A DNA stretch of 64,000 bases. Source: Yponomeuta sedellus (lineage: Eukaryota; Arthropoda; Insecta; Lepidoptera; Yponomeutidae). Both the position numbers and the translations under genes were made by a program. Under the pieces are notes generated by a model. That model saw only the letters and a list, made by a program, of their open reading frames with translations. It was not told where the DNA came from and ran no database searches. Of the stretch, positions 25,501 through 39,100 are shown one piece after another; position 1 is the first letter of the stretch, and every line of letters starts with the position of its first letter. The DNA lies in contig OW203721.1 of the NCBI GenBank assembly GCA_934045075.1, positions 25,974,181 to 26,038,180 of the forward strand, given 5' to 3'.

Positions 25501-28500
25501 CCAGTCCAAAAGTGCATTTCTTCTTCATTCATGCCTCGGTCGCTAAAACGTAATCTGGGTGAGTTTAAGGCATTTCGCATTAGGTCACAAACATCCCTGA
25601 AGTGGGCAGCCGTAAAGTCATGGGAAATGTTGCAATGTTGGGGCAAATCATCCCAATCATTCCCATTAAGGTGATCGTGACATACTCTGGCACTGTCGGG
25701 GATATACAATTTATGTTGAGAAAATACGTGGATTTTAACAACATTTGGAATTCGATGGCGGGTTTCATTAGCGCAGCCATGAAAGATACAATGCGTCGCG
25801 GTATTAGGTGCTCTCATATATTCAGGAATATGAAGCATTTCTTCTAATTGCGGTTGTAGTTGTTCTTGCGGTTGTAGTTGTTCTTGCGGTTCTGCTTGTT
25901 CTTGCGGCTCCGGCTCGGGTTGAGGGTTTGCATGACCTCTAGTCGCATTTTCGGCTCTTTGCCAGCATCGGTAACATACTCTTCGGGTGTTGTCAAACAC
26001 GACCTGAAAATGATATATGAAAATGTAAGGAAAAGAAAAACAACTTTGGTTTCCGAAAAATACCTAACAAAATAACGCATTGGGGGTTATTTGTGGGAGG
26101 GATTTGTTTTTCTGTCAGAAGGTGTGCGAATCGTCAAATATATGCCACAGATTCACAGATTTCTCAGAGATCTGGTTGCGGTTTTCTGTAGTTGTGTGTA
26201 CGAAAACAAGGCATACACACAACCACACAAAACCGCAACCACAGTAATTGGTTGTGGTTTTGTGTAGGCCTTGTTTTGGTGGTAAATACATCGTGGAAGA
26301 CGTAAAAGTGAAAAAGGAATCACTTGAATGTTCTTTAAGCGACCAGAATCACTTATCAATCGGTTTTCACTTTTACGTCTTCGTTACCTCATTTACTACT
26401 AGAATAGATCTGGGATGCAGTTGCACATGATTTCAATTGGTTTCCTTTTATATCGAAGGTTCAGTGAGGATCGAGTGGAAAAAAAAAGTGCAATAGGTAC
26501 AAACCTCCAGAGCAGCGTTTTCTCGTATAAATGTTACTAGCTCCACGTGTGTTCTTGTCAAGGCTTCCGACAGAACGCGTACTTGATATCTGCCTCGGTA
26601 TAGCCCTCTTCGGCACATTACACAGTTACGGTAACGTTCCATTGCAACGAAACAATCCAATCGTTAAGCACCCAAGTCCAATATAAAGCCACGGTCAACA
26701 AATAAAACGGGTAACAGAGTCCAAAATGATGCCAAGGTCAAAGTCGATGTGAACAATGAGGAGCGTAATAACGTAGCACTTAACACAATATCGGCAAACG
26801 ACTGACTACCTGCGCAAGCGGCCAAGCGTTCCTCACCCTAACATACCTGCCCCCGCGCCGTGTCCCGGAGCGCGAGAGGGGTCAAAACCGAATTCCAGCG
26901 TTACCCGTGACCGTGAGTGGGAGAGAGAGCGCAATGTCGCTGTCTCGCTCTAATGATTTATGACAGAGTATGCATAGATGTGATTTTCGTAAAAATCATG
27001 AGCATCGGTTGAGTTAAACCAGAGATATGAATTTTTCTAATTTCTATTTAGAGCAAAAAATGGTACTTTCCGACGAGCATATTTCAAAATGGACATTCAT
27101 ACGGATTCGTCTTCATAGAATTTATTTTTTCACTTGAAAAGAGCTATCCAACGACATATGACTCATCTTGATTGGACATAAGGACCAAAACGCCCATCAT
27201 CCTTTAATGTGGGAAAATTTACGAATCGGTAATAATAAATGTTCCAATCTCGGATAGTAAAAATAAAATAAAATTAACAATATTTTATTTCGTTACCAAC
27301 CTAGCATTAATTTTACACTGGTGGGGAGGGGACTTCCTATTATGTGTATAGACACCGACCGACCTGTGCCAGGCAGCCCCGCTTTTACCATCAATTAAGC
27401 CTATTAATGTTATCCGATATGTTGCAAAACGTTAACAACTACGTTTTGAAACATCTCATCGTAATAAGATTTCATGAAATGCAATTTTTTTTCTTCCAGC
27501 ATACTTTGGAATTTGGTTTGAAAACAAATTCAGTGCACACTCTGTCCACGCAACCACCGTTACCTCCCTACTTTGGCCTCTGCATCTACGTAATGAGATG
27601 ATTTATACAGCGTCCAGTGACATCTTCACTCATACTAGATGGGTGAAGAGACCACTCGGATGCTGTAGTGCCTGGGACATGGTTTCAGATAATGTATATA
27701 GGCTTGCCCAGCACCCATACCATCCTGACAGCTTAGTCGGCCTAGCCCACAGGAAAGACTAGTCAGTACCTGCGGAGCCAACCAAGCCGCGGGTTTCCTC
27801 ACGATGTTTTCCTTTACCGTTAACGTGTGGTATTCCGACTGCAAATTCGCAAATGTACGTAACTGGAAATTAAACAAAGTCATTTGTTTATTGGTACATG
27901 CCCGCACTGGGGATTGAACCTGGGCCTTTCGCTTGCGAGTCCGAGCTGCGAACTGTTTTACCTCCCTAGCGGGTATTTAAAAAGCCGAAGGGAGGGCCCT
28001 TTAATTGAAGGCCGCCACCTAATGAACGCGCTAAGCAATTAATTCGACTGCTAGTTTTACCAGTGGATATATTTCTTCACTACGTGTATTTGTCACCTAG
28101 CTCCTAAATGACTGTACTGATTAAATTTTACGTGTGTATTTTTGTGAATCCCTACACGGTCTTAAAATATAATTGGACCTTGTAAATGGCGTCGTTACAA
28201 GGATGTTTTCATCGTTATCGCGCTTTCATGAAAAAACTGATTTGGGCACACGCGTACACAAATTAAGCCTCTTAAACCACTTAATTATTTATAAATTATT
28301 CGCCTTTCTACTTGTTATTTTTATTTCTTATTACATGTTTCATGTGCTATAAGCCTCTCTCTCAAGGCCGGCGCAGACGAGGGACTTTTGTCCCCAAGGG
28401 ACAAAAGTCCCTCGTCTGCGCCGGCCTTGAATCGTAATAAATGTCCTCCGAGTACTTGTCGCGGACTCAACGCCGTGTGCGGTCCTTTGTTCCCCGGAAA

Positions 28501-31470
28501 TTGAGTGAAGCGTACGCTGTGAAAGCAAATATTTTGAGATTACATTGTATTTTAAATTACATGATGTTGAAAACCAAAAGGCGTTTTAAAAAAAACTTAT
28601 GTCTAGTCCGGTCTCTTGATGCCCTCGGTAACTTGAGGGACTTTTTGTACGGGGTACTTTTAGTCCTTCGTGTGCTTTTTTCGATACAATTTATAAGAGA
28701 TCTATATCGACGGACAAAAAAGTACCCGGGGGATAGTCCCTCGTCTGCGCAGGCCTTCACACAGTCGTCGTCAGGCTATACTAGTCCACTACTGAAAATA
28801 GCCCTTCCCTAACAAGCGCCACGTTGTGCTATCATAGGGGGTAATACCCACAATCCCAACGCTGGGCATGCGTGCAGTAAAGGCGAAAAGGTAATAGCTG
28901 TCCAGGCTTTCTTGACAGTATTATACGGGGGTTCCGTACCCGAAGTGACAAAATGTCCACTCTGTCCAATCTGTCTATCTAACCTATGAAATGAAATGAA
29001 AAGGTTTTATTCAAAGTAGCGCAGAAGCTGCGTCTTAATGATCGTTACAATTCAAACTAGGTGTCCATTTCAAAATCTAGATCATTTGGAGAAAAAATGG
29101 ACAAAAAAACTCCAAACTTAGTCTTTTCAAAGTCCTTAATTAACGTAGTTTACATAATTATTATAAACATAGAACTCATACATTGTACTGGCTATAATTC
29201 CAGACCTCATTGTCATCTAGATAATCCTTTATGTTACGAGTATAGTAGCCCTTTTGGCACAAAGTGTGCTTAACATATTTTTTGAACCGCGATTCAGGCA
29301 AGCTTAATATATCTTCAGGGATTTTATTATAGAAGCGTATACAATGCCCCATGAAGGATGTATTATATTAACCTTTGCCAGCCTAAATAGTGGGAACAAA
29401 AGTTTATGTTTATTTCTAGTATTCACATTGTGTTGGCTACCTAAAGTTTTAAAGTTACTGATATTTTTCCTGACGTACATAATGTTTTCATAGATATACT
29501 GACTGGCAACTGTCAGGATGTTAGTTTCTTTAAAGAAATCTCTTAACGAATCTCTACTGCCTAGCTTATAAATGAATCTGATCACTCTCTTCTGCAAGAC
29601 AAAGATGGTCTCAATATCTGCAGCCCGTCATGTCCCTATTATCCAGGCCCTTTGTGTAAGCGACAGTGTTATAAGATTAACAAAGTAGTCCATCAACTAA
29701 TGAGTCTCCCGCCTTTGACAGTTAGAGGTCAATTCGGACGGCTCGGCCTCCGAGAGGACCTCCAGCGCAGAGGAGCCGGAGGAGGCGCCCCCGGAGCCGG
29801 TCAAGAAGAAGAGGAACAACAAGAAGAAAAGGAAGTCACCCAAGATGGCCGCCGGCGCCGCAACCAATGAAGCCAGCGTACGTGTTGTGACACCAGTGTA
29901 TTTTATTACGTTCTGGGTAGCCGCTTCGAAATTTTATTAGAATATGGAGAATATGGTTTGGGCGGATTGACCAACAAAAATAAGTAGATGAGGATTCGTA
30001 CACAAAAAACGTGATCGACTATGTCTTTTTTGCTATTTATCTCTATAACAGGACTTTTGCGAACGGGACATTTTGAGAGTGGCACCAGAAATATTTTTAT
30101 TCCTTTCAGTTTTTTAAAAATAACTAGTGATTTTAAAAAACATATCTCGACCTCTGGCACGGTTGGCCGTGCCAGAGGTCGCGGGTTCGAGTCCCGGCGT
30201 GGGTGGAATTTTTGGCCTCTAAATATGTTTTTTAAAATTGTCCTTAGCACGGGTTAGTGCTTTAAAAAAAGAATATAAAGTAGTGATTATTAAATTATAT
30301 GCGATTGAAATGTTTTTTTGATTCAATTGCAAATGTATACGTGTTGGTCATGTAACTCGGCACTGGCTCCATATTACATAGTTAAGTACCTACTTCAAAT
30401 TTAAAGGTAATACCTATTAGTTTAAATTACTTATGTGTTTCAGTGCTGTAGTGTTTTGGTGACAGTTTTTATTTTTTATTATGTCTGTTGACAAAAAAAG
30501 TCGTCTCCGTGTCTACAGCAGCTGGACGAGGTTGCGCGATCGGTGCTAGAGGTGAACCAGCTGCTGGGCGAGCCGGAGCCGGCGCCGGCACCGGGCTCCT
30601 CCCCCCGCGACTCCGCGCACTCCACACCCCCTTTCATGCTCGTGGAGCTGCGGCATATCAACGCCAACAACGAGATGAAACGCATGTTCGGTCCGGGGGA
30701 GACTGATAGGGAGAAAAGGTTAGTGGATGCTGGAAAGGGAATTATTGTTGTTATATGGTCTAATCGAGTGATTGGAACAACTTGAGTTAAGCAACACAGG
30801 CGCGGTCAGGTGCAGGATGGGTAACAGTCCCGTCCCGTAACTACCGCTAGTGGCACTATTTGCAAGCGCTTCCTTGCTTCGCAAGGCACGTTAAGCCGTT
30901 GGTGCCGGCTGTCATGTAAAGGCTGTCGTTAAGCCATGTTAGAGGCCTTACGGGCGGCTTGATAACTTCTGACAGTAAGGCCAGCCACTGTCTTACAATC
31001 CTCCACCGACCCGGACTTGGCCCCCATGGTGGAGTATAGCCTCTTGTTCGAGGCCCGTGCCCCAGCAGTGGGGACATACAAGGGTTGATATCGTGGTCTA
31101 CCTCAGCACTTGAAATTTCCAATTCACGATACGCACGCGTGGTAATATAAGCCCATACTCGCTCTCTCTCTCTCTATCTCTCTCTTTCTATCTCTCTCTC
31201 TTGTAACGGTGCAAACCTCTTCACACCATTTTTATTTCTTTTTCCATCTATCATTTTCAAATATTTAAATTGTGTACGTCACACATTCTTCGATTTCCCT
31301 CATTTTTCACCACTACTACTTTACGCTTTGACCAGATCTGACTTTCTACCTGCTTATCCGTTTTTATCCAGTTTTTTCTGTTTTATTAAAATATTATACT
31401 AAATCTGCAAATAAAACCACACCTGAAGTCGTTCCAGAGTTTATTTATTATTATAAAAGTAATAAAACGT

Positions 31471-31508
<38 letters not shown>

Positions 31509-33042
31509 AGCTGGGGCTTGTATCCTGCAGTGGGTCGTACATAGGCAATATAAACAAAAATAATGTACATTCTGTTGGTTGAATGACAATGTACCTACAG
31601 CCGCAGCCGTACGAGTATGTTGGCTGCTTATGCTTTGATAGAATAAAAACTCTAGAATTATTTTATAGGTTTTAGGTATTTTGAAGATAACTTGATGATG
31701 CGTTGCTTTTCCAGACGCATACGCCATACTAACATCCGCTTACTGAAGAAGTTCATCGTGGTGCCACTGGAAGACTACGTCGATATGTTCAAACCTGTCG
31801 GTAAGTGAACACTGGTTCGTGTTCGGATTAATCTTGATCCGTATCATCATCATAGTCAGGCTAAACTAGTCCACTGCTGGACATAGCCCTCCCTTAATGA
31901 GCGCCATAGCGCCCTGTCTTCAGCTTGCCGCATTCAGCATCTGCCTGCAGTTTTTCGCAGATCGGCAAACGTTCGGTGGAGCGACGACATTCGCAAAGCG
32001 GTGGGCAGTGACTGGAATTGGAGAGCCGAAGACTGGGTTCAATCGAAGGGCGTGTGTTAGGAGAGGCCTAGATCCAGCAGTGTACTGATTATGAAGACTA
32101 TGAATCAGTATAAATAAATAAAAAAAAATATTAATAGTAACATACTTGCATTATATTTACTTTCCACCGTTGAAAATAAAATAGAAAACGTGAACGATAC
32201 TGGTAGGCGTCTGGTACTATAGCTAGACTACTAAGCACCTTGTACTCGTATGAATAATAGTAGACCAGTGCCTCTTTTATAGTAGTTTATGACACTGTTG
32301 CATAATAAGGGTTCTTATAAGACGACTGTGTTTTACATGAGTGTTATAAGACCAAGTTATGTACAATGTCATACTCTACTTTATCTACTCTCATACTATA
32401 ATACATAAAATAATATTAAATTCCGCCCATGCCGGGATTCGTACCCGCGAACTCTGGGTAACCGTGCCAGTTTCAGTTTCATCGCAAGATAAGTATCAGA
32501 CACACTTGAGTCTGTCTCTCTCTCTCAGGGCGGTGGTAGCGGAGCGGTGTAGAACGCCGGCCTCTCAATCGGGAGTTCAAACCCCAGCATGTACCAATGA
32601 CTTTTTTTCTAAGTTATTTACATTTGTGAAATTATAGTAGCAATACTACTCGCTGACTGTGAAGGAAAACATCGTAAGGAAACCCTAGTGTCTTGAGGTG
32701 TTAGCGTACCTCAGCGCTTGCTACGTACAATGGCCCAACTATGAGGCTAAGTGCGGAAATCTCAGGTCTAACTAACTAACACTTGAGTCAAACCCTGCGT
32801 GTGTGCTCAATGGAAGGTAAACGATCGCTCCCGCGCAGGTCTCACGATGTCGGTGAGTCGGAGGGAGGGCGGCGTCGCCTACTTCGTTTTCGACCACGGG
32901 CCGGAGTACCAGCGGCTGCACCGGCGGTTCCTCGACACGGCCGACGTGCGCCAGTCCGCGCAAGACGCGGGAATATTCCTGGACGCTCACAGGAACCACC
33001 ACGTCGAGGCGATGATCGAGGTGACGCCCCGTGCACTTACTA

Positions 33043-33105
<63 letters not shown>

Positions 33106-36100
33106 GTGTGTAAGTCCAATAAACATTTTTGATTTGATTTAAATTTATTTAACATGTTTTCGTTCGTTCGTTCGCAGGTTTCGGAAGGATAATTATGTTA
33201 ATTTGTGTTGGATTTTAAATAAAAATCATAAAATTTATTTGTTTTTGTTAGAATTGGCCAATAATTATCGGATAATTATCAAGCAGCGTATTTATCTTGA
33301 TAATTTCGAACCCTGTTCGTTCGTAATTATTTTGTGTTTGTTGTTTTTCCAGTGCACAAAAAAGAATATTCTTATCTTATGTTCTGTCCCACAGTGCGCT
33401 GACCTTTTCTTCAGTATGGAGGACAACACCAATGGTAGCGAGTTTGTGAAGCAGACTGTAGCCTATCTGCAGTACGTCGCTCATCCCTCCTTCCTGCCGG
33501 TCGATGTGAGTACAATATGGGGGTTTTGACTATTGCCCTGTGATATTTGGGTTTGCTCAGACTATGTATGACAAATTTGGCTCAGACTATGTATGACAAT
33601 TTATTGTCAATTTAGCTAATGGCCTAATCCATATCATGCCTTATCTCAAACTGAATTAAAATAACCAATAACTCGACTGTTAAGCATTAACTACAAAACA
33701 GGTGGGACCAAGTTGGGTACCTCGCAATAAGGTATAATGTTTATTAGAGTTCCCTTATGCTTTGTAGTGAAGCTCAGCAGTATTATTGGTTTTTTTTAAT
33801 TAGTTTTTTATTTTTGACTGTTTGATATGTCGAGATTGGGATCTTATTTGTCATAAACTGACCATTGGTTAAAGTGCTATGAGGTAACATAGAGTCGGCC
33901 ATACTTACATACAAACATGTTACCCTCATTTTGGGCTCTGCCGCAGTTGGGTAATTACTGTGTGCAATGATGAGTATCATAGCGATTTACGTCAAAAATA
34001 TAGAAACAAGAATTATCGAGGTATTCAGTAAATAGAAAAGTTGCCATAAATCATCAGTACTCTTTGTAAATTTTTTTATTAGAATTATCTTCTTAGTAAA
34101 ATAATCATACCGAATAGCGCGCAAAAGACAGTTCAATAAATGACAGACGCCTCAACACATGTTCCAGGCCGCAGTCCGCCTCGAGTACAGCGTCCTGGAA
34201 AACCGGATCTTCCACATCGCTATCCTGAAATACCTGTACCTGCTCACGACCAAGGCCTGCCACCGCACCGCGCTGGAGCTGGCCAAGATGCTGCTCAACC
34301 TGGATCCATCAGACCCATTAGCCGTACTCCTCATCATCGACACCCTGGCGCTCCGGGCCTGGGAGCATGAGTGGCTGGTGGAGGCGATAGATCACTGGAT
34401 GCGCGAGCGCGCCGGCTCTTACATGTACAACTTGCGGTTCTCCTATGCCCTGGCTAAATTCCACGTTCTCACTAAGAATGAACGTAAGTTTTGAGCCCGT
34501 AAATCCATATTCCAATTTTTTAAAGTTCTTATGTTATATTCCCACTGTATTTCACTTGTATTTCTTCTATGTTTGTAATGTCAATACTGGCAGTGGGCTC
34601 GCCATATCTCGGAAAGAATCGGCAACCGTTGGAGTAAACGTGTTCTTGAGTGGAGACCGCGACTCGGCAAACGTAGTGTAGGACGCCTGCCGACCAGGTG
34701 GGATGACGATCTGCGAAAAACTGCCGACAGATGCTGGATGCGGTAAGCTGAAGACAGGGCGCTATGGCGCTCATTAGGGGAGGACTATGTCCAGCAGTGG
34801 ACTACATAATATAGCCTGAAAAAGAAGAATATGCCTAAGACGTCTGACGTAAAAAGAGCTTTTTCTCTTGAACGATAATAGGGAACGATAAATAGCCCTC
34901 GGAAAAGTTGACACAACTTTTTATCTGAGAGGTAGCCGATTAAATTATTTTATAATATTTACCATCGGGCTTAGTGGGGTGTCTTAGGAGAAGCCTATAT
35001 CCAGCAGTGGACTGAGACCGGCTGATTATGATGATGTTGATAATTTTACTAATATTATAAATGCCAAAGTTAGTATGTGTGCAGAAAAAATATGTATGCA
35101 CGTTTGTTACTCCATCACGCCAGAACGGTCGAGCGGATTGGGATGAAATTCGGCACAGAGATAGATTATAGTCTGGAATAACACATAGGATACTTTTTAT
35201 CCCGGAAAAATAAGTATCAAAATTTCTTCCCAAATGAAATCGTTGGCGGCAGTAGTAAAAATAAAAGTAAAATATATACGCCTCTCTCGGTAATCAGGGC
35301 TAGTCCAACTTCATTATTCTCTTTAATTTTCAGAGGATACCTCCGAAGCTACGACTCTCTTAGAAGACGCGCTGCTGGACTTCCCTACAGTGTGCCACCA
35401 GATGCTGCGAGCGGCGAGTCAGCGGATCGAGGACCGACTCGCCAACCATCCACTATTCGGCGAGCGGGCTACGCTCACGTGAGTACCACCACTTCCCTTC
35501 ATCGGTTGCTTGTGACCACATAACTAAACCTAATACAGAGAATATTGTAAAGAGGTTCGAAATTTACTGATGCCGGGGAGTCGCCCGTTAGCTCAGTTGG
35601 AAAGAGCGCTGGCACGGATAGCCAGTGGTCGCGGGTTCGAATCCCGGCATGGGTGGAATTTTTAGCGTCTAAATAGGTTTCTAAAATAACTAAACCTACT
35701 CAAGGACCTACCTACCTAGCTAGCTACCTGTTGTACGGTGAGCTGGCTACGCTACTGGTCGGTTCGTTGGCGAAGACCAGAGTCAACGGATGGACGGCCC
35801 ATTGACCAACCGTCCGTGGGACGGCGAACAGTCCACGCTTTTGTGAGTACCGCCACTTTGGTCCATCGGATAGTGAAAGCCAGAGCCAACGGTTGGACTG
35901 CTTACTGTCGCTGTCAACCCTTGTATGTCCCCACTGCTGGGGCACGGGTCTATTCCTGCATCGCCGGAAGGTTAGGCCATACTCCACCACGGGGGCCAAG
36001 TCCGGGTTGGTGGAGGATTGTAAGGCAGTGCCGGGCCTTACTGTCAGAAGTTATCAAGCCGCGCATAAGGCCTCTGACATGGCTTAACGACTGCCGTTAT

Positions 36101-39100
36101 ATGACAGCCGGCACCAACGGCTTAACGTGCCTTGCGAAGCACGGAAGCGCTCGGAAAAATGCCACTAGCGGTAGTCACGGGACGCTCACCCATCCTGTAC
36201 CTGACCGCGCCTGTTGTTTATTAACCAAGTGATTGATTCCAATCACTCGTTTCGCCTTGGCCACGAGCGCTTCTGCTTACTGCTTGCTGCACTGCTTACT
36301 GACCAACGACGGATTTATCGGATTCACGACCCACTGGCCACTTATCCGCGGGACGACGAGCAGATAATTAATAGTAGAGCCAACAGATAGATGAAAGTAT
36401 CATTTCTGAGGCAATCCGTTAAACAAGTCTAAGATTAAAACCAATCATTGCATATTGTACTTAATTACAGAGGAAGTTTTAAGATTCCAAAGAAAATAAA
36501 ATAAAATTCAATTGAGAATAAGAAAAGGGCAAGACAAGGCATGACCTTGAAAGGATTATCGGTGCTTTTAAAATTTTGCGAATTGAACTAACCCGTCCAG
36601 CATACCTCAGCCTAGTCGTACAATTTGGCTGCTTATGCAGAAATGCGTATTCTGTGCATGAGACCGTTTTGTTATGTTCCAGAACGAAGCGTACCCTTAC
36701 GGAGCTGACGAAGTTCTACTGTCAGATGTCGTGGTCGAAATGGAACGAGCCCAACGTCATGAAGTGGTTCCTCAAGTCTTGCTCCGATCTCGCGAATAAA
36801 TACGACACGCAGCCGCAGTATCAGGTAACATCAGATGAGACCATTTATTGGCCAATACGTACATACAATTTATGGTCGTATTGTTAGAATCGTTAGCTCG
36901 TTAGAATTTATGTTTTACTCGATTTTTTAATTATTTATCCGACTGGCGAAGCCCAAAAGGAGAGTATTGTATTATGCCATATTGTTTCTTTCCGATGTTT
37001 TCTCATAAAGGAAGGCCAAGGAGACGAGAAAAAGAATGTAAACAAACGGACCGTTACTGAGTTACATAGCGATAATGAGCGATTATTATCTCTGTCCTTG
37101 TCACACGTATGCGGTAATGGCGTCATTTGATCGACGACCGCTGTCGTTGCGTATTTCGTGGTACAGGAAAAGTTTCAGTACGGCAGTTGTCAACATTTGG
37201 TGCCATCCGCCATTTTGTGAACTATAATAGTTCATTTCTGTTTAGATTGCGTTCGAAGTGATACGAGGACAATTTTTATAGCCATATTGACAACATGATT
37301 GACAATACTATGGATAGTTTTGTCATAAATAAGGCTGATTCGGACTCTTCCGGTTGATCATGTTTGACTAATACAGACGACAGCGATTAGAATAGAGAAT
37401 CCGAAATTTGTATAACCATAATTTATTCAAATAAAAATGTTTTGAACCTCTGAAACTTTGTTTACATTCTTTATCTCGTCTCATTGGCCTTCCTTAAGCT
37501 CTTTAACCAAATGATACGTATGTACATTTTTTTGATAACTATTCATCTCGTCGTAATTACGGAGTGTTATAGGCTATATGAAATCAAGAAATAAGTGAAA
37601 GACGTAAATCACAGCTAAAAAAAATAACCAACCACCGGACTGCTGAGTTTAACTACTAAGTAGGCGGGGCTCAAATTCAAGACTGCGAGGTACTTACCCC
37701 TAGTTTGTCGTACACTAACAATGTGTAAATGTACTGTTAACAGGTGTCAAATGTTTTTTTTTTAATGCACTTTGGTGACAGCTGATAACAGTAGATTAAC
37801 GGCTTATTAGTGTACCAAAAACCGTGGCTTAGGTTGGTCACACTTTTTAGTTAATTCTCAGCAGTCTTTTTGTTGGTTAGTTTTTGTTTTAATTTCTACA
37901 GTGAAGTAAAGTTTATAGCTGAAGTGGCAGTGGGCTGACCATTATCTCGCGAAGACTCGACAACCTTTGGAGTAAACGTATTCTTGAGTGGAGACCGCGA
38001 CTCCGCAAACGTAGTGTAGGACGTCCTCCGACCAGGTGGGGTGATGATCTGCGAAAAACTGCCGGCAGATGCTGGATGCGGCAAGCTGAAGACAGGGCGC
38101 TATGGCGCTCATTAGGGGAGGGCTATGTCCAGCAGTAGACTACATAATATAGCCTGAAGAAGAAGAAGAAGATTGGTACAGTGTGATACAATTTCGTACC
38201 ACATATACTCATACGTACAACTTTGTAAGGACACTTCTGTAAGCAACACGACCGGTTTTTTTAATGTATAAAACATCTTCTTGCAGGCACGGGCGCAGGA
38301 GGCGACGCAAAGGCGCGGTCTTTACCAGCAGACGCCTGACGAGGTTCAGCGACACCTGTGCGTCATCAAGGGCATGGCCGATCTCGTTGCTGACAACGTG
38401 AGTTAATTCAATATTTTTCTTTGGGGCACAAGTCCGTAGTGTTAGTGGCCAAGTCCATAGCAGTAGGTAATGGTGAAACACATTTTCACTGTTACCTATA
38501 TTTTATATTGAATCGCATGGACTGAGATGCCTGAGCATGAATCACATAATGTCTATTTATAATGTCAAAACTGTTAATTGGCCAATTAATACAATATGTG
38601 AAGAAGATAACAAAGAAACAACACATTTATTCTTTTTAAAACGGGTTCTAGTTTAATTAACAGAGTTTTCTACATAAAGTTACACCGGACATAATCGTTC
38701 CAGTAAACATCTCTAAGGTTTCCTTACGCTGTTTCCTTTATTGTTAGCAAATGGTATAACTTCCCAAATATACATTACTTATCAATACAATTGGTAGGTA
38801 CATGCCGCGTTTCGAACCCACGACCTCCCGATAGAGAAGACGGCGTTCTACCGCTCCGCTACCACCGCTCTTTCCTAAACAAATAAGAAATAAATAAAGG
38901 CATTACAAGCATCCCCCAACCCGGACTTGGCCCCCGTCTGGTCTCCGTCCGGGTCATTAAGCCCGGACATGGCTTAACGACCGCCATTGTATGACAGCCG
39001 TCACCAACAAAAATGCCACTAGCAGTGGTCACGGGACGGCAACCCATCCTGCGCCTGACTGCGCCTGTCGTTGCTTAACCCAAGTGATTGATTCCATTAA

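Larger units (their letters stand above)
23779..27204 (-). mobile_element. Complete DDE-SWIM DNA transposon (ISL2EU-like), TA target site
   Basis: The left end AAGGATGATGGGC at 23779-23791 is the exact reverse complement of 27192-27204. TA flanks both ends (23777-23778, 27205-27206). A second conserved block, CCAATC..ATGAGT.ATA.GTCGTTGGA, lies in inverted orientation about 40 bases inside each end, so the imperfect TIRs reach roughly 100 bp. The 3.4-kb element carries one two-exon transposase gene on the minus strand and looks structurally whole. It sits antisense in TCF25 intron 1. Confidence 0.88.

Noticed and set aside
33021..33113. Cys-Val repeat protein
   Set aside because: It is a read-through of the GT microsatellite after TCF25 exon 5; using it would shift the gene's frame.
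33178..33190. VSE codons after a CGCAG acceptor as TCF25 exon 6
   Set aside because: A stop follows at once and no donor fits. The exon at 33395 aligns without gaps and keeps the phase.
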